Assembly: GCA_022606135.1 (NCBI GenBank)
Contig: JABYQN010000012.1
Span: forward strand, 558,001-622,000
DNA length: 64,000 bases
From: Fomes fomentarius
Taxonomy: Eukaryota > Basidiomycota > Agaricomycetes > Polyporales > Polyporaceae
Direction of reading: 5' to 3'
A program made the translations under genes and the position numbers. Positions 11,716 to 24,885 of this stretch are shown here, piece by piece (the first letter of the stretch is position 1; each line of letters starts with the position of its first letter). The notes beneath the pieces are model-generated. The model did not search any database. It saw nothing but the letters and a program-made list of their open reading frames with translations, and was not told the DNA's origin.

Positions 11716-14092
11716 GATAGGACGAGCGAGGGGGCAGCGGGACCAGACAGGGAGCGAGGGGAGTGAGTGCGAGAGCGGGCAGAGGCCGGGGGAGGACGAT
11801 ATAGGTCGGGACGAGGGAAGAAGAGTAGTGAGTATAACGACGGGTACGAGTCCATGGGTCTGGATGGCGGTGGTGGGAAGCGCGAGGATGGGTGATCGGA
11901 CTCACAGTCTATCGCGGTCATACTGGGTGTGCACGGGGAGCTTTGCGTGCACGAACTGAGCCTGCTCGTCGTCCATTGCGACGTCGGCGTTGACGGCGAG
12001 GATGAGGGGTTGCACGACGACGGGAGGGCGCAAAACAGCGTCCAGGTGAGAATCCAACTCGCACTCGGCCCTTCCCGATACAGCGGCCCGATGAGACAAT
12101 CTCGCGATCTAGATCACTCACGCGCGTCCCTGATAAGCCGCAGGCTAGTGCTCCCTCTGACTACATAGCACCTTAACCTCCTCCAACTTATATACCCAGC
12201 CTACAAGGAATCTTGCGTGCTCTGCCTACACCGCTCCCGCGCGCCTGGCACAGTACACGCAGTGCAGGGAACCCGGAAGACCATACTCAACCCCTTCCGT
12301 CCCGCTACCTTGGCTCGCCCAGCAAACTGGACCCAACCCCACACCGAGTCCACGGCCCAGGGCAGCTCCCCCACTTCCCACTTGCCACGGACTTAGCACA
12401 CACACCCTCACCTTTCACTCCCGCGATGCTGGCCCTCATCGAATACCACAACCCAGCTGTGTCGAGCAACATCTGTGAAGGTCGAATAGAACGCGACCTA
12501 CAGCGAACGGGTACGAAAATTGCTGCACGACAATCTCGGTTCCCAGGCCATGGGTCGCCCCGAGCCAAAGCCATGGACTTGGTCACGATGCCTGGTCCCA
12601 GGACCCTGCCTGTGCCGGCCGTAGTCCCGCTCAAAGGCCAACCTGAGTATTCAAATATCCAACTGCTGAACACTGTCGGACTATTGGACTTGGTACTGCA
12701 GTGACTACTATTCCCGAGTGCACTCCCACCTTCAAGGAGCCCAGTCAAAACCCAGTACGCTCAATGCGTTTCAAGCTTCAGGCTCAAGAATCAACACATC
12801 GTGCTCAGCACGCCCAACGCATCTCCAGACTCTCTCGCAAGCCCGTTCTCGCCTAAACCTTAATATGAAGTACCTCCACACAAACCCCTGACACAAGTCC
12901 CCGAGCTGTCACTGTCAGCCCCTCAAGCTGACAGGTTTGTCCGGTCCACCATATGCCCGCCTGCAAGGGTACTAGCAACGCTCCCACCACCCAGAACCAG
13001 AGCGAGAACGTCCCAATAATACTACACCGGTCCCGCGCTGTTGCACGCTCCATTCCCAAGACGAGAACGCCGGCATCCCAGGCCAGCCTCAGCCACGTCG
13101 CACACCTGTTCGTTACTCAGCCTAACCCAGTGCGGCCTCCTGAGTTTGACTTGGCCGGCGCACCATGCCCCGTCGAGCTTGAGGTCTTCCCAAGGCAAAG
13201 CAAACCTTCGAAGCTTCAAGTTCGGTAGCGCTCGAGAATCCAGCCTCTCGGTCTCCCAGCCCGTGTCCCCAAAGCACTCCGCTTGGCCGTGACCAGGAAA
13301 GGAAATCTGTCGAGCCCGTCACGCGCAGATGCGGCAATGATACTATATAGTAGACGAAAGACCACGACAATGACGGACGGCTTCCACCCCTGAGCCGCAA
13401 ACGTCGAACTTCAAGGGGATACCTCCCGAATCCCTGCGCACGAAGCTCATCAGCGTGAATCCGACGGTTGTCGAACTCACACCACCGCGTCGCGGCTTGC
13501 ACTCACTTCACGTGGGCGCGATCGCGCGACATGTGCAGGACGCGCGCGGGCCCAGCCCCGGCCTTTGAGCTCAACACTGTGCGCTGTGCGGGGAACGACA
13601 GATTGGCGGTGGAACGTCGTGTGGTTAGCCGTGCTGCGCGGTTCTGCACCTCACAGCACGAATCTATACGAACCCACCCTCAGACAACGTCCTGGCCGCT
13701 GGCGCGACGCATATAGGCAGTAAAGTTAGAGGAGGATTTCCCCGCGTTGGGCTACACGCAGCCTGGGACTGGGTGCAATGGCGAGATCTAGAAGTCACCA
13801 GTCGCCTCGGCAGTTTTGGCGAAGTTGTACGTTAGATGTTCGTCGTTGTTATCGAAGTGCATTGCCAGGTGAACGTGCGTACATGCTTGGTCATCCTGCT
13901 GCACACAGAGGCAGTAGCACTTACATACACATAAGTTAGTTCGCCGCCTACGCATTCGATCGGAACGTGCAGCGCGATCGGCGACGACTCCGGTCCAATC
14001 CCTTCCATCCATGCCAACCTCCACATGTCCGAACAGCACTCAGACTGGCAGCACCTGGAATGCGCGTTGACGCGTTGACGGTCGCGATCTGG
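11716..14092. other. Intergenic / 5' region of the velvet gene
   Basis: There is no convincing coding sequence here. Several open frames of 60-160 codons exist (for example 12213-12704 on +), but they lack splice logic and any family motif. Part of 11.7-12.2 kb is probably the 5' UTR of the velvet gene. Confidence 0.45.
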
Positions 14093-17000
14093 TTAGCTCC
14101 GGACACGTTCGTGCGGCTCCTGCCACGGCACCCCTGCAAGTGTGGACCCCGCGTCAGCTCGAGTTCCAACTGGGGCACAGATCGAACCCAGGTCTAGACA
14201 CAAACACGCACCGAGGATCCGAAAGATCTCCTGCTCCGTCTCCGACGCGATCAGCGTCCCTGTGTGCAAGAATATGACCGTCAGCATCTGCGCCATTCGT
14301 TCAGCCATTCGGTTTAGCAAGGGAGGGAGGACCCCGGTGCCCTCCCCCATGAATGAAGGCTGGGGCGGAATAGAATAGAAGTGCGATCCACGGAGAAGGG
14401 GAAGGGGAAGGGGCCATGGTGTACGGCGTGGGTGGTGTATGACGCACGGAAAAGGAATCTAGAGGCACGCACGCACCTTCGTGTAGCTTCTTCTTCCGAT
14501 CGTTCGGATCGCGAATGACCCCCGCGTAGAGTCCGCGCTGGTTCAGCGAGTACCCCATTTTGTTCGCCTTCAGTCGCAGCGACCGATTGAACTGCATGTG
14601 CCAAGTCAATATGACAGTGCTTCATTACGGAAGCGGTCCGTGCACTCACAATGTCATCTCCGGTGAAGTAGAGCAGCGCCCCTCCTCTCGACTTCCATGG
14701 CATCGTGAGGAAGTCTGAATGATCGTAGTTGTGTTATTAGTGTCACGCCGAGCGGTTCATGGTTCGCCAACGCTGACCTATCCGCCGATGGAGACTCTGC
14801 GGGTCTTTCCTGCAGATCCCATTATATTTCTGCTCGAGACTGTTCCAGTCTTTGGGGACGGTCAAGTCATCGGTGAGTATCCCGCGCCGGTGCAGTTCGG
14901 CGAGAAGGCGACGCAAGATGCCTGTGATTTGTCAGGATCTTTCGAATGCCATATTTGTGAAGACTGAGATCTACTCACCTCGGTGGGTCTTTCCGTCGTT
15001 GGTTGGACGCGTGATAAGGATATCGATGTCGCCACAGTCCGCTTTACCTCTGTTGATCCCAAACAACATCGTATGAACCCTCACGCGCGATGTCAGATCG
15101 CCTCCAGACTACGCACCTGCGGAAACTCCCCATCACGCGCATATAGAGGTTGGGGTCGAACGAAAGAGCTGTGCCGATAGTATAAACCCATTAAAACCAA
15201 GTCGCCACGAGAGCAAGACGTCGATCTCACCGATATCCAAGATCGTGTCGTAGATTTCCTGTACTTCCGATCTCGGAATCCTCTCTTGTAATTCTGCACG
15301 CGAAGGGCCTCAGATACGCTGCATCGATCACCAACTCACAGTCACGCACCGTGGTAGTACTTCAGACCGATTTTTTGCGAGTCCGACAATCGAATCCCGC
15401 CCTTGCCAGCGATGACGTCTTCCAACGTCCTGCACCCGCGATTGTACCATACCGTAGCCGTCTTGATGCCTACGCCCCTTCCGAATGAAGCGAGTTCTTA
15501 TAAATGGCATGAGGCCCACGTACCGACGTCGTGGATGATTGCGAACTTCCTCTTGATTTTGAGGTCGTCTGTCAATTCCCATTTGATGCGCTGCAATTCG
15601 CCCGTGCCAAGAATCTCCGCGATCTGGCGCACGCAGGATGGACACCGGTAAGCATTAGTGCCACCCCGGGACAAAGTCTGTGCCACCGACCTTTTGCACG
15701 GTCTTCTTCCCAATTCCCGGGAGCCCCGACGCCTGCTGCGCGTTCGTGATCGGGCCACATTTACGCAGCGATGCAATCGCTGCATGTCCACGCACAACGA
15801 ACATATACGGGAAGTGCACGTTAGCGCAGTGGCGATAAAACGAAAGCGCTTGCGCAGACAGACCTTTATTGAGGTTGAGCACGCGGAAGAAGTCGCCCTC
15901 CATCCCCTTCATGGTGTGTATATCCCTCAGCTCCATGAGCTGCAGTTCCAGGGTTCACCGAGACCAGAAAATGATGAGCGAAAAATGCATGCACGGCTTT
16001 GAGGTGAGAGGAATCACACCTTGTCGATGATGAGCTTGTTGAAACCTGTGTCCGGGCGTGCGTGCGCGCCCTTGTCGTCACACAGGAACTGAAGGTATTA
16101 AAGGCATAATCAGTTGCTTCCTCAGCAGGCGAGCCAAAGAGACGCGAGACAACAACAGAAACGGGCGGAATTGAGGAAGATTTACAGAGGCTGAGACGGA
16201 GAGAGACACGGAACGAAAGAACGGAACGCACCCCCTTCTTCTGACCCTTCTTATGACGGGAGCCACCCTGTAGCCGATCGACACTTTCATTCTTCGAGGT
16301 CGCAATCGATTCTTGATCACCATCGGACCCGTCATCTTCCCCGAAGTACATCTATGGCATGACAGCGCAGTTGGATGCATTTTGCGAGGTCGATTCGTCA
16401 GCGCGCACATCATGGCACCCTCAGACACTCCTCACCTCTTGGAACTGCTCGAGCCGCGCCAGGGGGTAAAACTCTGCCAGTGGATCATCCTCCGTCGTTG
16501 TTGCGGCCGCAGCACCACTGGAACTTGACAATACATCGCTAGACGCTCTTGAAACAGTAGCTAGCTGTGCATCGGGTCCGGTGAAGGCGGGTGACGAAGG
16601 CGGAGACGGGAGCCCTGCAGCAGCGTCCGCTTTTGAGAAGGTCCTCGCTATCTCATCCTGATCCACTTCATCTTCAGAGTCCCTGAGGAAAACGGGCGTC
16701 AGCACACACGTCCAGCGGAAGTATGAAACGGTCTGACACTACGCACGAGATAAGGTCCTTAGCGCGATGGCCTTTCGGTGGTTGTTTGATGGATGATTTG
16801 CCCTGTGGAGTCTTGCTTGCGTCAAGGCGTTCACTGAACACAGCGAACATGTGTTCCCTGCCCGTGTAAACTTCAATCTTGTCTTCGCCTGTACCAACAC
16901 CCCCAGTGGTTTTTAGTTTGTCCTCATATATATCTAACGTGTCTAACACCCATTTCCATGTGACAATTGGGATGTGCTCAGGAATGTCGGAGAGCTTCTT

Positions 17001-18192
17001 GACCCCGATGGTTGACAGCAAAGCGCGGGATCCCACGTCGTCGCTGGTGACAATGTGCGTGATCTTCTGTGCGTCGTAATCACCTATGATTTCTCCGCTG
17101 TTCTTGACAATCTGTATACGGGGTAGATGTTGGTTGGTTATAGGCATTAACGTGAGCTGCTGACGCACTATGTTCATCTTGCCGCGCGTCGATTCGACCG
17201 CAGCGCTATAATCGCCCCCACTGAAAAATATACGCTTGCCTTTCAAGGCCCTATATTTAGGCGGTATCCCTTTCTGCATCTTCTCTGCAAACTCTGCCTG
17301 AATGACTTTCGCATACTCCGATGGCGTGTACATCGGCATCTTCTTCTTCTTCTGCGCCGCGGTGAGACGCTTTCCGACTGGTTTCGCTTTGGCAGCATGA
17401 GGTACGAGTGCTTTGGGCAAGGTGACAGGCTTCTTGCCACTCTTGGAGGATCGGGCGGTCTCAGGCGCAGTGTTCGGCGGGGTCGTGACGTTGCTGGTGT
17501 CTACAGATGACATTCGGGGTTTGAAGTGGCGCTTCTCTTCAACGCCGCGCGGCCGCTTCTGCTTCTGACAGACATCGTCAGTCTTTGTGGACGATGCAGT
17601 CCGAGACGGGGGCTTCGCCCTCTTCGTGGACGTTGCAGAGACGCTGGTTTTACCGCGCGCGTCGATTTCATTCGCAGATAGTGCGGATGGATGCGAGGGC
17701 AGTGATGTTCGGTCTCCATGCTGTATGTTTTCATTCTCCGGTGAAACAGAAGAAGGGGCGCTGCGGCGCAGAAGCTGATCAGTCGACTGGACAGTAAGAA
17801 GGCACGAGGTGTTAGACATACACTACGGACGCTGCCGGTGTTGTCTCGGGGCGAGACGGTCTATTCGTAGAAGCACCAGTCGGAGTTGGTAGGTGATCGT
17901 TGCGTTTCGACTTCTTGTGCAAGCTTGCGCCGTGATCAACCTCGGTATTGTCAATGGCGCGTTTTTTGGCCGCTCGGGGAGGGTCGATCGGTAAGTCCAG
18001 AGAAGTGCAGTGTGCTTGAGGCTCGAGTGAGGTGTCTCCCTGAGCCCGTACTACGTCTGGAAGTCGTTGTGAGACCTCCGCTGCGTTTCTGGCGGGGACA
18101 TTGCCAGATACACGCGAATCAGGACAGACGCCCTGGAATTCTGCACATGGTTCTGACCAGCTGTCGCCTTGTAAGAAGCTTATCGCTTTCAA
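14093..18192 (-). CDS. DNA polymerase family X with BRCT domain (lambda/Pol4-like)
   Basis: DNA repair polymerase that would act in end joining and base-excision gap filling. The N-terminal exon (about 18192-17825) is basic with an NLS-like cluster, followed by a 40-nt intron. The next long exon (17785-16740) holds a Lys-rich linker and a BRCT domain (KGKRIFFSGGDYS.., ending IVTWKWVLDTL). After a Ser/Pro linker comes the polymerase core: the 8-kDa segment (NKLIIDK.., ELRDIHTMKGMEGDFFRVLN at 15950-15870), helix-hairpin-helix ASGLPGIGKKTVQKV (about 15720), palm RGKADCGDIDILITRP (about 15035-14990) with the two catalytic Asp, and RRID/ALLYFTGDDIFNRSLRLKA (about 14790-14560) with the third Asp. 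It ends GVPWQEPHERVRS at 14093. The 5' end is uncertain: coding-like frames at 18240-19040 (for example DIEMFFAEQDEIMNKPSE) may be earlier exons, but I could not connect them. Confidence 0.85.
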
Positions 18193-20479
18193 ACCGCTTA
18201 TCGCGATCGGACTGGAGCTGAATTCGTAGCCGCTGACACGACTAATGGAATAGACGTCAGTATCATCTTATTTGAAATGCATACAGCGTAAGAGATGATC
18301 AAGCTTGCACACCCGCCGTATATTCCATAGGATGGAGGCGTCGTGAGACACCAGAAATGTGGTCAACGCGATTCTGTGTCCGAGAGGAGATCCATGCTTC
18401 ACAACCAAGCGCCTCCGCTAATGAACGCGCCCCGGATACTCCCAGCAGCGATAACCCTTGTATATGCAATGTCTTTGACACGCTCAAAATGATGCGTGGA
18501 GACGTAGTCGACGTCTGTGGGAGTGTCATCCCCACCGAGTACCTTTCTGAGTCCAATATTATGAATGCAATGAGGCCATGTTTCACACCGCTGATTTGGG
18601 GTGGAACACGCCTCAAGGCTACAAAGACGGACATACGCGGGAAGGTCTCTCGCTTGTAATATGTAATACGGATGTGACAGGATATGCAGGAAGAACGGCC
18701 TAGATGATGTGCTCACCTTCTCTGCCTTCTCCGGGCCAAGTAGTCTGCGATGGTTTCAGACGGCTTATTCATGATCTCGTCTTGCTCTGCGAAGAACATT
18801 TCAATATCCGATAGCATTTCAGCAGAATGATTGGGTGATGATGCGGGCAGCAGCAGCGGCCGTCTTAGATGGTGGTTGTGGTTCGGAGGCAAGTTGTGGT
18901 GACGGCATAGCCGCCCAACACAGCTCGATATGGCAAAAGCCGCCATGAGGTCATCGCCACCATCCCGTTTCGGAGGTCTGTGTGCTGATGGCGTACGCAT
19001 CAGTGACTCACTCCCCATGATGAGAGTCACAGACGGCAATGACAGCGCAAGAGCAATATGTGTACGTGAGTCGCTCTCGCATTTATTGGTGTTGTCTCAC
19101 TGCATGACACAGATGTACCTTGTTCATCCCCAATTCGTCAACGCTAGCAAGACCGGCAAGTCTTGTCCCAGCTCTGGCTGTCACTAGATCTCACTTCTAG
19201 ACTTCCCCTGCCCCTACTCAAGCTTCCTACGTCGCCCGAGTCAGTTCCCATGGTCGCTCCGCTCGGAACGTCGACCACCTGGTTATCATAGACTCCGACT
19301 TCCGTGTTCTTTCGTTCTCGTGGCCCAATTAACCTTTCTCGTATCGCCTGCGGACTGAACGTTCCACAATTCAAGGAGTGACCTAGCGCGAACATTCCTG
19401 TGATGTCCCCAGGGTGTCCCCGGGGTGTCCCTCAGCGCTGGTCATATTGCTGGGCGCTTGGCATAGTGTATATATGGTACCACTCGCGCCCACGGGCCAC
19501 GGGATATTGGATCACAGAAGAGGAACGCGGTATGCATGGGGTTCTGGGAAAACAGGGGCGTGATTGGTTCGCGAAGAAGACATGTGTGCATTCTAGCCTT
19601 ATCAAGAAATGATTGCTCGACGATGTTCTCTCGCGGGCAGGCCCCCCATGAGCCCCCCTTCAAGCGGAGTTGGTGGCTCGGACATTCTGAATTGCAAGGG
19701 GCGTGTGCCTACGCACGCACGCATGATGACCTTCCTTCCGCGAGCCGGATCAGTGCTAGGGCGGTAGGTGTAGGCCCTGTAGTGCAACGTGTCAAGCATA
19801 TGTCGGGATCGGATTCGATGGGTGCGATAGATGTGCAACTGGTGTGCGCGATGTCCCGCGATAGGCATGGTTGGCGCGATGATGGCGGTAATTGGCGGTC
19901 TTTGGAAGTAAGATGACGGGAGGATGTTCGCGGGGTTTCGCGCTGGCGAGCTTTGGCGAGCTGGAGTGGGTTGACGTGCGCGAGATGTGTCAGCGACCAA
20001 AAAGCATCCGCGCGCGGGTTGGATGTGCGGCATCATCTGATCATCGTTCTAGTTGCGTGTCTGCATCAAGACCGTCGCTAGAGCACATTTGGGTTTTCTC
20101 GTCATTTGTGGCTCCGACAGGGTGTTGTGCTTTTTCGGGCACTCTCCCTCCTCTCTTCCTCCCCCGGCGAGCTCGTTATTATCCCAGGCCCCAGCAATAG
20201 GACCCGCATCCGTCTTTACACCCTCGGACCGCCCGTAGGTGCAGCACCTTGTCGATCCCAACCACCTTGTTCCGTCCCCAGCCCACATCGCTCAAATCCA
20301 CTCCCTCTTTCCGAGCTTGGCCCACGCGCTCCGCAATTGTGTTCCCCGTCCTGGCACTCCGCCGCTGAGTTAACATCGCTGTTGGCGCGGTGTCGGAGTT
20401 GTTATTGGACATACTTATGGCTCTCTCACACATCAGCACACCTCGATCCATTTTTCACTTCGTGCCCTCCGTCCCACCT
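18193..20479. other. Possible 5' exons of the polymerase gene, then intergenic
   Basis: At 18300-19040 on the - strand there are three coding-like pieces. One (about 19012-18716) ends ..DYLARRRQRR at a good gtgagc donor. The following frames could not be joined without a shift. From 19.1 to 20.45 kb I see nothing except the probable promoter of the methyltransferase gene. Confidence 0.35.
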
Positions 20480-21755
20480 ATGGCCATCCAGCTCTTCCGT
20501 CCTTCTCAGGTCCCCGATTCTCGCGAAATGCAGAACGATCCTTACTACTCGGACGACGACAACTCTGACTCTGACACGTCCGACGACGTCGTCCCGTTGA
20601 CTGCCGACGAATTCCCTGAATACTTTCAGGAGCGGGACGGCAGACTCTTCCATTCTCATGGTGGCTGCCCGTATCCCTTGCCCGTGGACGCGGAAGAGCA
20701 GCAAGTAAGCCGAACATTGTTTGACTCGTGCCATGCTTCCTCTGTCATCTCACCCTGAACGCTGATCCTGGTATCTATCAGAGACAAAATGGGGTAAACC
20801 AACTCTTACGCAGACTCTTCGGAGATTATTCTGTTGGGCCCGTGCGTGAGCTGTTCCAGTTCGCTCCCGGAGAGCAGAGGCGCGTCTTGGATCTCGGGAC
20901 GGGCACTGGCCAGTGGTACGTCATGTTCCGCGTGTTATTCCCCAGCTCTTCGCCCACATTGACTTAAATTTACAGGGTCCTTGATATGGCACGGGAGTTC
21001 CCCCACGTCAAGTTCTATGGCGTCGACATCGGTGCGTTCTCTTCTCCAGCCCACATCCTCCCGGCCCCCACCTCACCGCGACCGCTCACAGTCCCCATTG
21101 CGACGCGCTACCCCCCGCGCAATGTCCAGTTCGAGATGCACGACATCAAGGAGCGCTTCCGCTACAACACCGGCAGCATCGACATGATCCACGCGCGCTC
21201 CATCACCCTCGCTGTACGTACATCGCAAACTCACTCTCCGTCCTCCCGTTAGCTCATGGGCGTGCTTCGCAGATCCGCGACTACGGCGCGCTTCTTCCCG
21301 AGCTAGCGCGTCTTCTGTGCCATGGGGGCGTCCTCGTCTCGTGCGAATGGGGCCGGTTTCCCGTGATGGCCGACGGCAGCGACGTCGCCGCCCGTGCGCC
21401 GCACGCCTGTGCCTTCTTCAACGCCGTCCAGGAGACCCTGCGCGACCGTCGTGGCATCCAGCCCGTTGCCCCTCTCATCCCGCATCTGCTCCAGGCCTCC
21501 GGCTATTTCACGCACATCGTCCCCCATCGCTACCACATGCCCATCGGTGACTGGCACACCGACCCTCAGATGCGCGAGATGGGGCGGGAGTACCGCGAGA
21601 TGGTGGAGCTGTACGCGCGGTCGATGCGCGCAGTCCTGTTGGAAGGTTCGTGGGCCCACGAGGCCGACACACTCATCCACAACTTCATCGACGAGATCCG
21701 GCACGTCCGTGGCATGGTGTCGACGGTATTCACGGTTCATGCCCGCCGTGGTTAG
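20480..21755 (+). CDS. SAM-dependent class I methyltransferase (LaeA/TAM-like)
   Basis: Five exons, 20480-20704, 20782-20915, 20976-21031, 21092-21213 and 21273-21755, join in frame to 339 residues. Motif I is RVLDLGTGTGQWVLDMA, the acidic residue at the end of beta-2 is in YGVDI, and motif IV/V is in SIDMIHARSITL. These define a Rossmann-fold SAM methyltransferase. The N-terminal 75 residues are acidic and Ser/Asp-rich. LaeA-like and phytopathogen-type methyltransferases of this shape are abundant in Agaricomycetes, so the substrate cannot be read from sequence. An alternative in-frame ATG at 20417 would add 21 residues. The gene lies about 9 kb from the velvet gene; velvet proteins work with a LaeA-type methyltransferase in ascomycetes, but partnership here is speculative. 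Confidence 0.85.
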
Positions 21756-23385
21756 TTGAGTTCGTCGCTTTCCTACATTGTATGTGAAACGCTCTCGCTG
21801 TGCTATCTATATGTTATCTCGCTGTCTTGTACCATGCATTCATGCTTTATTTTCCCTTTTCTATGAGAATATGCCCTATGACCATGTCCATCTCCAGTCC
21901 GAACCGGATATCCTGTGATTTGGTTACCTGAGTATTGTTGTCCACTCATCTGGGCGACCCATCATTTGCCACCCAGCCTCAATCTTAATGTGAGAATATC
22001 TCTCTGTCTTTCAAAGAAACCACGTTCTGGTCTCTATGGCATTGACTAGTACTGTCCGCATCCAGCCTGGGCGCTTCTCTCCAACCTTGACTTACTCTCA
22101 CCAAATCAGGCATTTCTGGTGAAGCATCACGGAGCAGGCGAGGCGACTACACTGTGTAGGTCGTGATCTCAACACCGATCTCTGGCTAACAAGTCATACA
22201 ATGTTATCACTTGTGACTGATTCGGTCAAGAGTGTTCAGGCGCCCAAGAATTGAGTGGTTTACTGCCCTTGAAGTCCGCGTCCAGGATGTTGTACAGCAT
22301 GCTAGCTGCACTCAAAAGAAAATTTCAGGAGGTAATATACTATGGTGCTTAACTGTTTAATCTCAGTATAAACACAGAAAAGCAGGGAGCGACGAGCACC
22401 GCGAGACTGAGGGATATGGCCTCTAAGGACTAGACGCCGGAGGTGATAAATGCTTATACACTGTGCGCAAGTCTTCTGGCGCGAGTTTCACCCACCGGCT
22501 TCAATCGGCACTGACGAACTGAATCAATAGGCGGTTGGTATAGTACAATCACTTTCAGTCGACTTTTGAGATGTGCAACAAGTACTGTCGCAAGGCCACG
22601 GGCGTCTCCATTACTATGTTGGGATTGATTGATATTGATGTCCTAACACACGGACATGGATAGTCTACAACAACTGGTCTGCTCGCTATAGTTTCTGCCT
22701 CACAATGCGCACCAAGTCTAAGCCTGATTGGATACAGACACACGTGGCGGAGACCTCTTCTAGCTCCAACTCGAGCGCCGATTCAACGGCAAGACTGTCT
22801 GATCAAAAGGGGATTTATGCTCAGTGTGCGAATGGAAGAGCCTACAAAGGGCCGACCATGAATGCAGCACTGAGTGGATTGGAATCACTCACAGTAGCGC
22901 GGTCTCCTTGACATCACTGTAGGTTACGATCAGTTGGAGAAATCGGACTGTCTGGTCGCTCCGACACGACTCTCGCTTTCAGCCATCATATAACCATCTT
23001 AATAGGCTCATGCGGCGAGAATTACATGAGGCCTGAAACGTGAGGTTCTGAGGAAAGTTCCGACGTTGGCTGGTGTTAAGTGGGCGGAACGGCGTTTCGA
23101 AATGTATGTTGCTTGCTATGTTATAGTGCGTGAACCACTCTTCCTATTTTCTCATGCCCACTTGTACCTTGTGGTCTTGATTCCATACACCTTCTGCTGT
23201 AGTATCAAACACAGTGGTGAACTCCTTCAGCGTAATGGTGAGAACGCCGAGCGGAATGGAATGGAAGCGCCCTCATTGGCGGCCATGCCTGGTCGGTACA
23301 ACCCGGAAACACGTAGACGCCCCAGGGATTTGTGCTCGTCCCGACGTAGCCGTCATCGTCTTCCTCCACCTCTGTCTTTTCCATA
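21756..23385. other. Intergenic, no gene recognised
   Basis: About 1.6 kb of comparatively AT-rich DNA. It holds the 3' region of the methyltransferase gene and the promoter region of QCR2, with no supported open frame. Confidence 0.5.
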
Positions 23386-24885
23386 ATGCTTGCTGCTAGA
23401 GCGTCGGCCGCGCGCAGTGCGTCGCGCATTGCCCGAAATGCACGCAGGTTCGCGACCGTCGTTGACTCCGCTGGCGTAAAGGTCGCCGCTGCCGACAACG
23501 GTGAGCCTACCTCTGCTGTCACATTCCTCGTCAAGGCCGGCAGCCGCTACGAGACCAAGCCTGGCGTCGCGCATGCCCTCAAAAGCTACGCGTTCAAGGT
23601 GAGTTGACCATGAGTGTAATTGCTTGGAAAGCCAGGTATTCATGTGGAATTGCTAGAGCACCGACAAACGTTCGACGTTAGGAACGGTTCGTGAGGCGGA
23701 GCTCTACGGCGGTGTGCTTTCTTCAAGTCTCTCTCGAGAACACCTGGCGGTTACTGCGGAGTTCTTGCGTGGCGATGAGTGAGTGTTCCTTACGTGCCAT
23801 GTCATATGCGTTCCAACAAGCTGGTACAGGGCCTTCTTCGTTGACGTCCTCTCCTCCTTCCTGACCTCCACCAAGTTCACCCGCTACGAACTCAGTGAGT
23901 GGGTCGCTCCCGTGTGCGAGGCCGAGTCCACAGCCGCGTTGAACGACCCCGCCACGCACGCCATCGAGCTCGCACACGCGCTTGCCTTCCGTAACGGTCT
24001 GGGCAACTCCATCTTCGCTTCGTCCGGACACCACATTTCTGCTGAGGACGTCAAGGCGTACGCGGACTCAGTCTTTGGCGCAGGCAACGTCGCCGTCCTA
24101 GGTACTGGCATCGACCCGGCTGCCCTCGCGAAGCTCCTCGAGAAGTCCCTCGGCAAATTCTCGACGTCCGCTGCGCCCTCCTCCACTCCCTCGAAGTACT
24201 TTGGTGGTGAGACGCGTGTTGACACGCACAGTGGCCTCCAGACGGTGTTCATTGGCTTCGGTACTGCAGGCGCGCCCTCCGCCGAGCTTGCGGTCCTCGC
24301 TTCACATCTGGACCCCACCCCGTCTGTGAAGTGGTCGCAGGGCACTTCCCCCATTGCTGCCGGTATCCCCGTTGGTGCGTCGGTGAAGAGTGTGCTCCTC
24401 CCGTACTCGGACGCGTCCCTATTTGGTCTCCTCGTCCAGGGCCAGACCGCGGCAGACGTCAAGGCTGCAGGCAAGGCTGCGGTTGACGCTCTGAAGACAG
24501 CTGGCTCGCTTAACGGCGAGGACCTCCAGAAGGCTGTCGCGAAGGCGAAGTTCTCTGCTGCTAACGCCTTGGATGTTCGTGATGGTCTCCTCGCGACTTT
24601 GGGTCCCAAGGTCAGTACATTCCTATGCGTGTTGGTGGTGGAGTCGTATTCATATATCTCTTGAAGATCCTTTCCGGTGCCTCCACATCCGTGGCTGACA
24701 CCCTCTCTTCCTTGGACGGCGTCACCGCCTCCGCATACTCGAAGGTTCGTGCCTGAGCTTCTTGCCGCATATATCCTTGTTGACCCTGCTTGCAGGCTGC
24801 TTCGTCACTGCTCAAGAGCAAGCTGACGTACATCGCGGTTGGCGACACCAAGTCGCTTCCCTACGCGGACGAGCTGGGCCTCTAA
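23386..24885 (+). CDS. QCR2: Ubiquinol-cytochrome c reductase core subunit 2, mitochondrial
   Basis: Core protein 2 of respiratory complex III, an M16-family relative without peptidase activity, on the matrix side of the inner membrane. Five exons, 23386-23598, 23657-23778, 23830-24610, 24667-24744 and 24796-24885, give 427 residues in perfect phase. The first ~23 residues (MLAARASAARSASRIARNAR) are an Arg/Ala-rich presequence. Then come FLVKAGSRYET, VREAELYGG, ALAFRNGLGNSIFAS and a C-terminus ..SKLTYIAVGDTKSLPYADEL. The zinc-binding HxxEH motif of active M16 peptidases is absent, as expected for this subunit. There is no sign of damage. A 5' leader of unknown length precedes the ATG. Confidence 0.93.

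Noticed and set aside
12213..12704. 163-codon + strand frame in the velvet 5' region
   Set aside because: Pro/Ser/Thr-rich with no splice partner or family motif; chance openness in GC-rich DNA is likely.
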